Assembly: GCA_021464245.1 (NCBI GenBank)
Contig: JADCRB010000085.1
Location: 62,001 to 126,000 of the forward strand
From: Carallia brachiata
Lineage: Eukaryota > Streptophyta > Magnoliopsida > Malpighiales > Rhizophoraceae
DNA: 64,000 bases
Direction: 5' to 3'
Shown one piece after another: positions 46,515 through 57,744 of this stretch (within the stretch, counting starts at the first letter, position 1; every line of letters begins with the position of its first letter). The notes beneath the pieces were generated by a model. It ran no database searches, had not been told where the DNA came from, and saw only the letters and a list, made by a program, of their open reading frames with translations. A program made the translations under genes and the position numbers.

Positions 46515-47992
46515 TCATCCATATAATATAGTCCATCCCCTTAGTATCACGACCAATAATCTCCTTGATGAGAATATCCTGATAAAACAGAAATTCGAAT
46601 ACATTAGTACACAGCAATTTAGCTCCCGTATCACTTGGCTTATAGATAACAACTTGCTCACAAGAGAAGGAATTAATAAAGTATTTGAGAGTGTAAAAGA
46701 AGGAGATAAATACACTCTTCTAGCCCCTGCAACTATATAAGTCACACCATTAGCATTGGTCACGCTGCTCCTGATTGGTTTTGTAGTGGTGTCAAAGTCA
46801 AGTGAACTATATGTCATGTGTTCTGTCGCTCTTGAATCAATAACCCAATCACTTTTACCTGACTTGTTTATTGCCTCAGATTTACTGGTTCCAGCGAAAA
46901 AGACAGCTCCCTGAGATGGGCAGTCTGAATTAGTTGTAGAAGAGTTTCCTTGTGGTACAAGTGTAAGCTGATTTTGACCTCCGGCATCCATCAAGGCTAC
47001 TTGGCCTTGACTGCCACCTTCCCCTGAATTAGAGCCTCCATCGCGTCTCTTTTTTGCTCTCAATTCGCGCCACCAATCTAGATAGCCATGAAGTTTGAAA
47101 CACGAATCCTTTGTATGGTTCATGTTCCCACAATGGGAACATCCGCCTGCCTCTCTCGGGACTTTGGGCTTGCTTGTCAACTTTCCAGATGGTGCAGTCT
47201 GCATAGTGAGCTACTTGGTGCCTTCTTTTGTTACCATAGCCATGCTTGATGGTGTATGTCCATCCTCTTTAGTAAGCATCACCGCTTGTCGTAGGTCCTC
47301 CCGACGCACTAAGGCATAAGTCTGCTCAATCGTAGTAAACGGTTTAATTTGTAAGACATCTCCTCGAATTTTGTCTAATCCATCATCTAGGCCATCAAGG
47401 AACGTATACACCCTATCTTCCTAAAGAAGGGAATTGTACTTTTGAATATCAACATTACATTCCATCGGGGTTTGGCCGACGGAAATCGATTTCTCTCCAT
47501 TACACTTGTAGGTCATTATAGTAGGATTCAATAAAACCCCTCCTTGTCTCGAACGTGTTACCCTTCTTTTCGGCTCATATACTTGGGAGGTATCTCCACC
47601 ATCAAAATAAGTAGTCGCCACAGCATCCCACACAGCCTTAGCAGTAGGAAATTAAATATAATTCCCGATCAATTTTGGGTCCAAGGAATTAATCAACCAT
47701 CCCTTTACAATAGCATTCTCATCCTCCACTTCCTAAATGTGACATCTGTCTCTTGAGGTTGAAGAAGATCTTCGTTTATGTATCTCAGTTTGTCCTTTCC
47801 TGAGATATACATTTCGACAACTTGGGACCAAAGACCATAATTGGTGCCATCCAATTTGATGCCAATTGCAGCAGCTCCAAGTTCTTGGTTCAATGATGAT
47901 GGCTTTCGATTTAGTAGTTGGGATATTTTGGTAGATAGGTCTGTAAGAATTGAAGCCTCTCCTTGAAGCCCCAATCCTTTTGTCATGGACAA
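46515..47992 (-). pseudogene. Copia gag and protease remnant
   Basis: From the ATG at 47992 the first piece has the Copia gag start (LDGTNYGLWSQVVEMYISGK). Later pieces hold VYTFLDGLDDGLDKIRGDVL, the zinc knuckle CSHCGNMNHTKDSC, then the protease site WVIDSRATEHMT (46860 region). In active Copia elements this site is DSGA; here Gly has become Arg, which should abolish catalysis. Stops near 47410-47430 and 47205-47210, plus frame changes, split the gene into pieces. Confidence 0.85.
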
Positions 47993-48057
47993 AGTGTCGT
48001 CCTTTTCTGTGGAAAAAAACTCTTCTATGATTATTTTCTAGGGTTTAGAGGCTGAAT

Positions 48058-48069
48058 GCTCTGATACCA
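48058..48069 (-). other. Copia primer-binding site
   Basis: The minus strand reads TGGTATCAGAGC next to the right LTR, the classic initiator-Met-tRNA complement of Copia elements. Confidence 0.85.
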
Positions 48070-48294
48070 GGTCAACCATATGTGAATTTTTTTTTTCTAT
48101 CTCATAACTATACAAGGGTTCTGTATATAAAGGTTGTAGAAGAAAGGAAAAATAAGGAAACTAAATCTCCTAGACAAGCAATCTGCTAAGAATGTAAATA
48201 AAAATATTTGAATTGGAATAAATCAAGCCAATTATGTCTCCATGCCAGCATATTCAAATTTTCCCTTTTAGTATTTTTCTTGCTCATGACGACA
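48070..48294 (-). repeat. Right (5') LTR of the Copia element
   Basis: 225 bp, starting GGTCAAC (TGTCAAC in the left copy) and ending GACGACA, followed directly by the GTAAT target duplication. Confidence 0.9.
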
Positions 48295-48299
48295 GTAAT

Positions 48300-51200
48300 T
48301 ACTATCGTTGATCCATTAGATAAACTTGTATTAATTATCTGAAATCGAGGTAATTTAGATTTGTCATGTCCAGGCGTGGAAAATTGTGATCTTGTTGACC
48401 TGGAGAATGGAAACAGCATATCCCGTCTCAGTTTAAGTTTTTGCTGGACCCATAGATATAATTTAAAAATAAGCATCAAGTCCAATTATTTACATAATCA
48501 AGAATATAACGTGCATGAACATGGAAAATAAGTTAGTATTTTCTATGTATCTTGACAATCGTCAGTCCATCAAACACAGAAAAATAAGAGAGAGTCGAAT
48601 GTCTTGCGTTCAAGCGAGAAGACATGATGTGGCTTTTAGGTCTCTAACGAAAATTCTTGTATAATTGTCTGACCAATTTAGTTTGATATAGACTTATGCA
48701 ATCCATATAACTAGTCTTCACATTTGAAAATGACAATATGTACATCTGACTCTTCTAAAATCTTGATATAGAAGAACGTTCTTTTTTTTTTTTTTTCTAT
48801 TGATTTTATGTAATTAAATGCTAATACCCTTTTGATTAATTTTTTGGCAGGCAAGTCACACAATATATATATAGGTCGCGTAGTAAAATACTGTATATTA
48901 AGAAAATCATAGTGTTATGGATTGTATTCATCCATGCATTTCTATCAAGTTCTATTACGAAATTCTTGTGGAATTACCTGAGTTGGATGGATTGATAAGG
49001 ACGCACGAAGAAATCATCGCCAAGAAAAAGTCTAAGCACATCATGTGGCTTCACATATGAAGATCTAGGGTTACACCATCCATCACTTTGCAAGTCATGT
49101 AATAACTCGGGGGAAGAGAGAGAGAGAGAGAGAGAATGAGCATTGCAATAACCGTAGTCTTTAAACAAAAAAAAAAAGGAAAAATCCTTTTTGACTTTAA
49201 GCCCCCATACTTGATTTTTGCTTGATGTCACGGCTGGCAAAGATCACATGTGGGGTGTGGGAATTTTGGTGATTTGGTGATCGCCATTCAAAGAAAATCC
49301 AGTTGGCTTGGCTTAGGGCATCTCAGTGTATCTCCGGAAATACTTCATATATCATCATGCTGGTCATAAATGTAGATTACAATTGACTTGCTACCCTTTC
49401 TGGGTTTTGAAGCAATACATTTTGACAACTACCACATTAGCCGAAAGGTACACCACATATTCAAACCCATCTACATTGACAAGTTGATTTTTGGCCATAT
49501 TGTTCGAATGTTGGCACTTTTATCTTGTACATGAAACTAAATCCAAATTTTGTTTGTTGACAAGGAATTTTATGAAGAAAATTATGGGCTGCTAATGACA
49601 TCCCACTATCGCGACTCTTCACTTGAAACATAAAATACGCTTATAAGAATTTGAACTTGAATCCGTCAGATTAACCCACACAATTCAAAGTAAATTTTAA
49701 TATTATGAACCAATTTTTAATAAGGTCTTAACAACCAAAATGGTGTTTTCTCATGAATATCTCTTATTCATGATGTAAATAATGTCTCCTAACCATAAGT
49801 ACTAATAAGAGAGAATCAATATCGATGCATATAAAAGCTGGTATGTAAAACAACCTAACGGAAATATTTAATCTTTGGTAAAGATTGGTTGTGCTTGACA
49901 CCCTGTAAGTTCCTCAACTAAATATTGGTTGACGGATTGACACTTTTTGGTCTTTTCTAAATGCATTCATCTGTTTTCTTATACTTTTTGATTTTTTTTC
50001 TAAATGCACTTGTCTGCTTTGTTAGGTTATTTTGCATTGAAAATACCATCACAAATTTAAAATTCGCAGCTGTGCTGAGGCAAATCATTACACTATTGAA
50101 GATATGGATGATGCATTGTACAAGCATGAAGCATCCACATACTGGCATACAAGAAAAAGAGACATATCATGGTGTTGGTCTAATCCCACTTGACATTTCT
50201 GTGCCCACACATAATTTGGCCCTCTCTTAAAGAGAAAGGCTCTATCTTTGTACAGGGGCTTAAATATTACTGAAAAAATTTTTGGTACACAGGATCTGGA
50301 CTGTTAAATGATAAAAGATGTATTGAATTTAAAAAATAAAAAATCAGATAAATCGTTAGATATCGTTAATTAATTGTGTCTCTCATACGTCTTACTATAT
50401 GTATTCACATAGCCTTGCTCTATATATTATTCCTGCCAACGAGAAAATCGTGAACAAGGACCCAAGAAGTAGCCCCACCTTTTATTTAACTCCTTTTGAG
50501 ACCCTAAATATTTCCAACTTGCTTCTCATGAAGAGAGGCACAGCGATATCTACTTCCACCTTTAAGTGGAGAACCATCAAGTAAAGTGTTTCCATGTTTA
50601 CTCTGTGGGGTTTATAGCCCCCTTTTTGAGCTAAATTTACTGGACTTTATAGGGCAAGTCAACATAGAGCAGAAAGCATAAGCTTGTTTTTACTTTAATT
50701 GTGTTTACAAATGGGTAATCATCAATGTCATGGAATATCTAAAAAACCCTCCTAGCTCATGGTTGAGACTTGTAATCCAACCTTCAAGTTATTGGTATCT
50801 TTCTTATTTGAAGTTAAGGGTTTAAGCCTATATGTTGGGCATATGAATAGCAAATCATTTGAATAATTCAGAAAATATTTAGACCTCGTATAATCTAATG
50901 ATATGAACAATTTGTTCATTGATTTGTTCTTTTTTTGTTTTTTAATACCTCCAATTTAGTCTTGATGTCTCTACAAAGTCAAATCAAGAAAGATGAAATT
51001 AACTGTGAGAAAAGGTTCTACAAAATACACATGAAAACTTTTTGGTAAATGTTTTAATCATTATATTTTGTCTCATACAGATTGAAGTAATGTTTGCAAC
51101 AAAGTTTAAGAGTTTTTTTTTTTTTTAAATCACTAGTAAAAAAATTTTACCTTGATATGACTCACCATGATCATGCGGAGTGTCAATGAATTCTACCTTG

Positions 51201-54200
51201 TAGCATTAAAGGTCAGCATGTCTGGCGAGTTTACAAGATTGGTACCTCCATGCATGTGGGCTCGCCCCACTTCAGATTTATAATGTATGATGACAAGGAC
51301 TTGACATAAACAAAGCTCTCTCCGCATATCCAACCTTGGTGTGGTCGCAGAAATTGCAGAATGCAGATTGCTTTATAGATGTTTGACAAAAAAAAAAAAA
51401 ACATGGGAATCTAATAATATGGTTGATGTTGGGTCCATATATAGAGCCCACTGGTGTGAGTGAAAAGTGTATATTTTTTTTCTTTTTTATAAATTTTAAT
51501 TAGTTAGCTCAAACTGGATTCGAACACAATTTTCAACATTAGAGATGCCTCTGCGTGTACATTTTCTTAATTCGACAACCAAAACTGGGTAATGGGGTGT
51601 GAAACTATGGTCCAGCAGGCTATGAGTGACCCTATATTATTTGAGAAGCATCATCTGTATTCTCCCATTTCAATCATGACATCGACATATTCCTTTCCAA
51701 TAATAATGCACTCTACGTTTTTGTCATGTGCTTCTAACACAATTAATTGAGACTTATATTTGAAAATTTTAAATCTAATATTCAAGTTTTAGTAACTCTA
51801 TCATATTTTCATAATTCTCGACGTTCGTTGTCTTAAAATCATACCTGTAAAAAAAATTTATCATTTTTACTAGGTTCAATCCCTCATGCTCCTTCCTTGT
51901 ATGGAAAAAAACAGGAAAAAGGAGAAAAAAAAAAAAAGGCCCATATTGATAGGTCAACTTCTATCCTTTTGTTTCTTTGCAACATCCACACAAGGTGGAA
52001 TCAATTGTAAGTGGTGATGGTGGATGCTTGTTTTGTAGTCAGTGACAGCCAATGCGCAACTGAGGGTTGCGTAGGCTTATTTATTCTCATATTTGTCCAC
52101 TTTTAAGAACATCACCAATAGCTTAACAGAAAATGAAATTCATAAATAAGTCCACCTTGATATCTGAAATATCCTTACGCCTAACAAAAATTACTACCGA
52201 ACATTTGGGTGTAATAGTAAAAACTCCTTTATTGTTATAATAAAGGTCATGAATTTGTTTTTCTGTCAAAACCTTTAATAGATTGACGATATAATTACAG
52301 AATTTACCTTTTGATAGTACGTAATTTTTTCTAATTAGATTATGGGTATTACACATACTTTTTTATTTTTCTTCACCAAAAATAAAGAAGAATTCATCAT
52401 ATCTAAGTACACGTGATTAGTTTAGCAGTAAATATGAACTTGAGATTGTATAAATTATCCTCATGATTTTAAATTTGAATTTCCTAAAGGCATCTCATGT
52501 TTTAAGTGAAATTTCTGCAGTAGAGCGTCTTGTTAATAACTCTAGAATTTGTTTGAACGAGAAATTGCAGCATAAAAAAATAAAAATTTATCATATTAAT
52601 TATTTTTTTTTATCAGAATCAAATTAATTAATTAATAACAATATTGTTCGGTTCTTTTTTTTTTTTTCGAATTTTATATTGTTCGGTTCTTAAGTGTAGT
52701 TGGATCCTCTGTTTCAACGAAAGTAATAATTAATATAACAAGTGTTACTGGCATATCTTCTTCAGAGTACTCGACTTAACATATGACCGTATGCCAACCG
52801 CATCTCAATTTTCTTGGTATTTTTTTCATAGATACATTTCTCTTTTGTTTGTCTTTCGTCACATCACTTATGATGTTTCTTTTATTTATTAAGAGATTTA
52901 TTGAACTATAAATTATACTATAAGATAGTTATTTCATTCTTATAAAAATTACACCTTCTTTTTTAGAATATGAAACTATTAATTTTAACAATTAAGGTGT
53001 ATCTAAAGACGCATTATTTGTTATTGTCGCATGAAAAACTTGTTTTCAAAAAACATTTCCCTTTCCCAAAAAAGAAAAAAAAAATGCATTTTCCTAAATA
53101 GAGTTTGTTATTTTAATTTTATGGGATGATCCTGAAAATAATATTCCTTCTAAGTTCATCTAATGCCAATTGGTTCTGGACTAGGCTACAAAAAGTCCTT
53201 ATCATGGGTAGCAAATTACACTAGATTTAAGTCAAATGATAACTGACTTTAATCCAGTTGGTTAGAAATATGAGTTTGTAATGTTTAGGTTTAGAATTGG
53301 AATTTTAGACTTGCACTCATGTTTTGTTCACGTTAATATAGCTATCAGTTTTAATGAACAAAAAAAAATTTAAGTCAAATAGAAAAATGAAAGTCATTGT
53401 CTATGTGGTTCAACTGATTATAAGGATTTAAATTGTATAAAATATTACAATTTACATATTATTCTAATAATAAAACTAAACTTATAACTCATTATCTGAT
53501 ATAAAAAATATCATAATTATCTAATCTTTTAAAACATAGAATTGCAATTCTTTTCGACAAGAGGGAGAGGCATTGTCCCTATTTTTTTTATTTTTTAACC
53601 ATAAAAATATAAAAGAAAAAAGGAAAAGATTTTGCTTTGTACTATTTACTTATCTCAATTATCTGAAAGTGGCCCCAAGTCCACTAAGAGAGGGAAAAAT
53701 AGACCACTTTTGGCTAGATCAACGTTAAATCAATGCTAACTGATACCAAACAATAGAAGAAAAAACAGGATAAAGGCTTTCTATCATTTTAACACATAAC
53801 AAGTTGTGTAAGTATCAATCTATCATTTTCTAAGATACACAACATAAAGAAAAGAGTCAACTGAAAAACATTTTTTCCATGCCTTTTATCACTATCCGAT
53901 GAATACTACTTTGAACACTTACACGATTGGTAGCGCATATATAATTTTAAAAAAAAAATTTTGAATTTAGAAAATAATTTACATTTCTTTTTAGGTTAGA
54001 ATCCCTTGGAAAGCTTCTTAAAAAAAAAAAAAAAAGAATCCCTTAGAGAGAGTTTAGTTTAATTACGACATTTAGTTCACATGAACTGATACTCTCAAGT
54101 CTCGAAATTGACAAAGGGTGATCTCCTATTAGGTGATCCGTTGCAATTAAAACATTATAGAGCTAAACTTGACGCATTTCAGATACAAATTCATATTATG

Positions 54201-55460
54201 CTATCACGATTGTTTGTTTCGAATTTACAATTCCTTATCAATTGTGATTATATATCGAAAGACTTAAAATATACAATTAATAATTACTATAGTACATCAT
54301 ATTAACCTACATATAATTCATGGCATCTATATGATTCTTTGGTCACAATTATCTCAGCTAATGTGCTCAATTGAGATTTCTAATGTCTCGATTATAGTTA
54401 GATCACTTTGTTTAGAGGTAATCCAACATGTAATCCCTGTTCCAAGCCAAAATCAAGCTAATTCTTACCTGAGTCGTCTCCAAAGTTAAAAACCTTGAGT
54501 TTAAGTCTCAATTATAGTCAACAAACATAAAGTCACAATCAAGCCCAAAATATAGAAAACAAACTTTTGGAAAATTTGAAATTGTTATCAAAAATTGGAA
54601 TAAAAAAACTGTCTTCTTTCTCCCAGTTTTTGTATTCATATGTGTTAACCAAACTTTCTAGTCAAGTTAAAAAACTAGGTCATCCAAATAGAGATCCCCT
54701 TACTTGGAATTTCCAAGTTAGTGTTCAGAATAAATTTCTGGCCAAGGCATAAAGTATTATAGTATTTATCGAAAGGAAGCAGACCAATAAAATTCAATGA
54801 AAAACGTAGAAAAAAAAAACAAATATAAATAAATGTGTCGGACTATTCAATGAGTCAAATGCCGCCAACTGGAGGGAACCCCTCTGGGAAATGCACGAAC
54901 CAAATTTTGAGTTTGGACCAATCACCAAAAACCTGGAGATTGAAGACAATGCAGTACTCAAAAGCCGCAAAATTTGACGATATCACTCCCTATGTAAGCT
55001 TCCTAGTTAAATACGTAAAGAAAACTTATGCAGGGGGCCCAATTTTTCACTGGGACGCAATTAAGACACTAATGAATAGCTTTGACTAATGGGGAATCCT
55101 GTATGGCCTATCCGGTATTCCTGAACTGGAACTACCGAACTAGTGGCTAGATCCAATCTTGGATCGACCTGGAACCGAACTGAAAAAAAAAAAACTGAAC
55201 TGTTAATCCTCTGACTGCGAGTTTATTTTCCCCTCATTTGCTCCTTGAAGGGAATAACCTACAGAACTAAAAAAGAGAGAAAAGGTTTGGTCCAAGGACC
55301 TTTTTTTTTGCGATATGTTAAAAGCTTATTATAATTTTTTTTATAAAATTACTCTTTATTATTAAGACTAATAGAATACATTTATCAAGATCATATTGTA
55401 AAATTCTTTATCAGAATGACTTCGTGCAGTAACAATAATTTTCGAAACCATAACTATATT
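48300..55460. other. Gene-poor AT-rich stretch
   Basis: About 7 kb with no frame I can support as a gene. Open frames at 48974-49240 (minus), 49961-50230 (plus), 54567-54752 (plus) and 54835-55089 (plus) lack recognisable domains. A (GA)n microsatellite lies at 49115-49134, and T/A homopolymers recur (48780, 51112, 51390, 52640, 54020). It probably holds old, unrecognisable repeat debris. Confidence 0.5.
49115..49134. repeat. (GA)n microsatellite
   Basis: About ten GA units. Confidence 0.85.
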
Positions 55461-55465
55461 GATTG

Positions 55466-55783
55466 GGATAAAGATAATGTTAGTCCTTTTTTATGGATGT
55501 TTATAATTGAGTCCTAACGCTTTTTGTTTTTTCATGTGAGTCCTAAATGGTTAAGATCTATTTCAATCAAGTCCTCCATCAATAGAATTATAATTAGAAT
55601 TAGAATTAGAATTATTTTCAGTAGGTCAATGTACAATAGTAAACAGTTTAATTTAATTCTGTCAACATAATGACTTAATTGTAACGGATTTTGAAAGTTT
55701 AAGTCTTCAATAAAAAAAGTGAAAAAATTTAATACTCAATTATAAAAATTTATAGAAATTTATGACTAATTTTCCCTTTATCC
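55466..55783. mobile_element. MITE-like element with long imperfect inverted repeats
   Basis: The left arm (GGATAAAG, TGTTAGTCC, TTTATAATTGAGTCCTAA) matches the reverse complement of the right arm (GGATAAAG, AATTAGTCA, TTTATAATTGAGTATTAAA) over about 65 bp. It is about 318 bp, noncoding, with a short (AATTAG)n run at 55585-55612. No clear target duplication. A Mutator-like or other MITE is likely. Confidence 0.5.
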
Positions 55784-57480
55784 TCTATAGAGGATCAATA
55801 AAGGAAATGAAAGTAACATTATTGATTCAGTAAAGGAAATGACCCTTGACCTACAATCACATGGTAAAATTCTTCTTTGATTCAATAAAAAAAAGAGTAA
55901 CGTTATCAAGATGACTTGGTGTAGTTGTCACAAAGGCATGGAATGAAATGAAACGGTTGAAAAGTGGATAAATATAATGAATACAATTCAAGAAGAAGGT
56001 ACAAAATTAGCTTACGAAACCATAACTATAAAAAGCAACAAAAATGAGTTGATTGACGATTCAATTTCAACCCACTCCATATTAATTGGTTCCTCGAAAT
56101 TCCATGTTTAGTTGAGCCATAAAAGTTAATGCCCACATGCCACATCCAACTCTTTAAGACATGCATGACCCTTGTGACACATTTTATACTTAGATCTACA
56201 TTGCATGATCATGAATGTTTAATAAATATTTCTCGTCTCTATTAGTAATTATAATAATACATCGAAAGACAAAAGATATGTAAATGATGACCATGATAGT
56301 AAACTGTGTAAGTCTGCATGTAGAATGCATCAATACAACTGCATCTAAAAAAAAACATTTTCCTTTTGCTTACAATAACATCATAATCTTGACCCTTATA
56401 ACAGTTTAATGTACATATTAAACACATAAAAATCTTCTTACACCGAATAAATGCATAAAAATCTATCTAGGCATCCAAATAACTACAAACATATGTGTGT
56501 ATGTGCTTAAAAATCCAGTACTTAGGGCTAAGAGACCAAACAGCTCCGCCATTTTTTTTTGAGATACATGTGGCTAGTTGAATAGTCTTTCTTTCTTTCT
56601 TTTTTTAATTTTTACTTTTAAGCTAAACAACGAGATAGATTCAATATTCCTGAACCTTAAATATAGGGAAAAAAAACGCGCAGCGAATTCATTAGCTTTG
56701 AATAGGCCGTTGAAGGAGTTGCAACCATAGCCTTGCCTTGGCTCCCAGTTCTTGCGTATATCTGTATGCATATACAGTTTAATAAAATCCGCTGATTTTA
56801 TTTAAATAATTTTAAAATAATTACAAAAATAATATGAACTGTTAAGTGATTAAATTTATAAAAAAATATAAAAAAATTATTAAATATCGTTAAATTAAAT
56901 TAAGAAATTATTTATTGCCATTTGTGTAAAGTTATCTAATATTACTTATATAATTTATGCTATTTGGTTGATCAATTAAAATGCACTTACTATCTAAAGA
57001 AAGAGGAGGAGAAAACCAAGCGACCAACTCATTTGGATTTTTGGTAACAGTCGATTTTGCACACGGAGTTGAATTTCCAGAAACGGCAAAATAAGGCAAA
57101 ATGTAAACCAAAATTCAAAGGGTGAAATACAAAAGTTAGAATAATATCAAAAAAGGTCGCAATAAGGCCACAAACTTGTGAAACTACCCCAAAAAAAACA
57201 ACGCCATTTTCTGATATCCATTCCAACCTAACAAAGCGGCTCTCCTCTACTATTTAAGCTGAAATTTTACTGTATAATTATATTTTAAATAATATTATAA
57301 TAATTATACAACTTATTTTATAATATTTAATAATTTATTTTTTTTACTATTTAATCTCTTAAAAATATACATACTTTAATATTATTTAAATAAAACCTAC
57401 CAGCTGCCCACAGCCAACATCACCAGTACCACTTCCTATCCATCCACACACCCCACACCACCACACTACTGCCCAAAGGT
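55784..57480. other. Intergenic DNA upstream of the WAV3-like gene
   Basis: AT-rich with no supported gene. Short hydrophobic frames at 56242-56427 and 57029-57226 (minus) are unconvincing. The region 57255-57400 is almost pure A/T and ends just before the probable promoter. Confidence 0.45.
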
Positions 57481-57587
57481 CGAAAGTACCCTTCTATCTC
57501 TCTCTCTCTAACCAATATATTGGCAACCTCACAGCTCTAAAACACTTCTCTCTCCTCCCCTGCAATAAAAATCAACAGAAAAAGGAG

Positions 57588-57623
57588 ATGTCTTTGTTCA
57601 TGTCTCTGTATCTCTGTGGGTGA
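57588..57623 (+). promoter_or_regulatory. Upstream ORF in the leader of the WAV3-like gene
   Basis: An 11-codon ORF (ATG at 57588, TGA at 57621-57623) lies about 120 bp before the main ATG, in the probable 5' UTR. If the transcript starts upstream of it, it could reduce translation of the main frame. It overlaps nothing else coding. Confidence 0.5.
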
Positions 57624-57744
57624 TACCCGCTGAAAATACCCAATAGCAAAAATTGCTAAACAGGCTGAAAGGTTTATTGGGTCGTTGTTTTTCAAGCAGA
57701 TAAACAGATAAGATAAACAGTTGGATAGATAGATCTGAAAAGAT

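Larger units (their letters stand above)
43942..48294 (-). mobile_element. Degenerate Ty1/Copia LTR retrotransposon with a nested solo LTR
   Basis: Direct LTRs at 43942-44187 and 48070-48294 are flanked by a perfect 5-bp target duplication GTAAT (43937-43941 and 48295-48299). On the minus strand: a primer-binding site TGGTATCAGAGC inside the right LTR (complementary to initiator tRNA-Met, as usual in Copia), gag, zinc knuckle, protease, part of integrase, then the end of RT and RNase H, and a purine tract (TTGAGGGAGAG) before the left LTR. The order protease-integrase-RT/RNase H defines Copia. Most of integrase and RT is missing, and a Gypsy-type solo LTR is inserted near the 3' end (44207-45051). 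The element is non-autonomous. Confidence 0.92.

Noticed and set aside
48974..49240. 88-codon minus-strand frame containing a serine/leucine run
   Set aside because: The run is a GA microsatellite in translation. The remainder matches nothing I recognise.
54835..55089. 84-codon plus-strand frame
   Set aside because: Composition is plausible but there is no domain, no splice context and no promoter signal. Too weak to call.
57029..57226. Hydrophobic 65-codon minus-strand frame next to the WAV3 promoter
   Set aside because: The hydrophobicity comes from A-rich plus-strand runs. No homology recognised.
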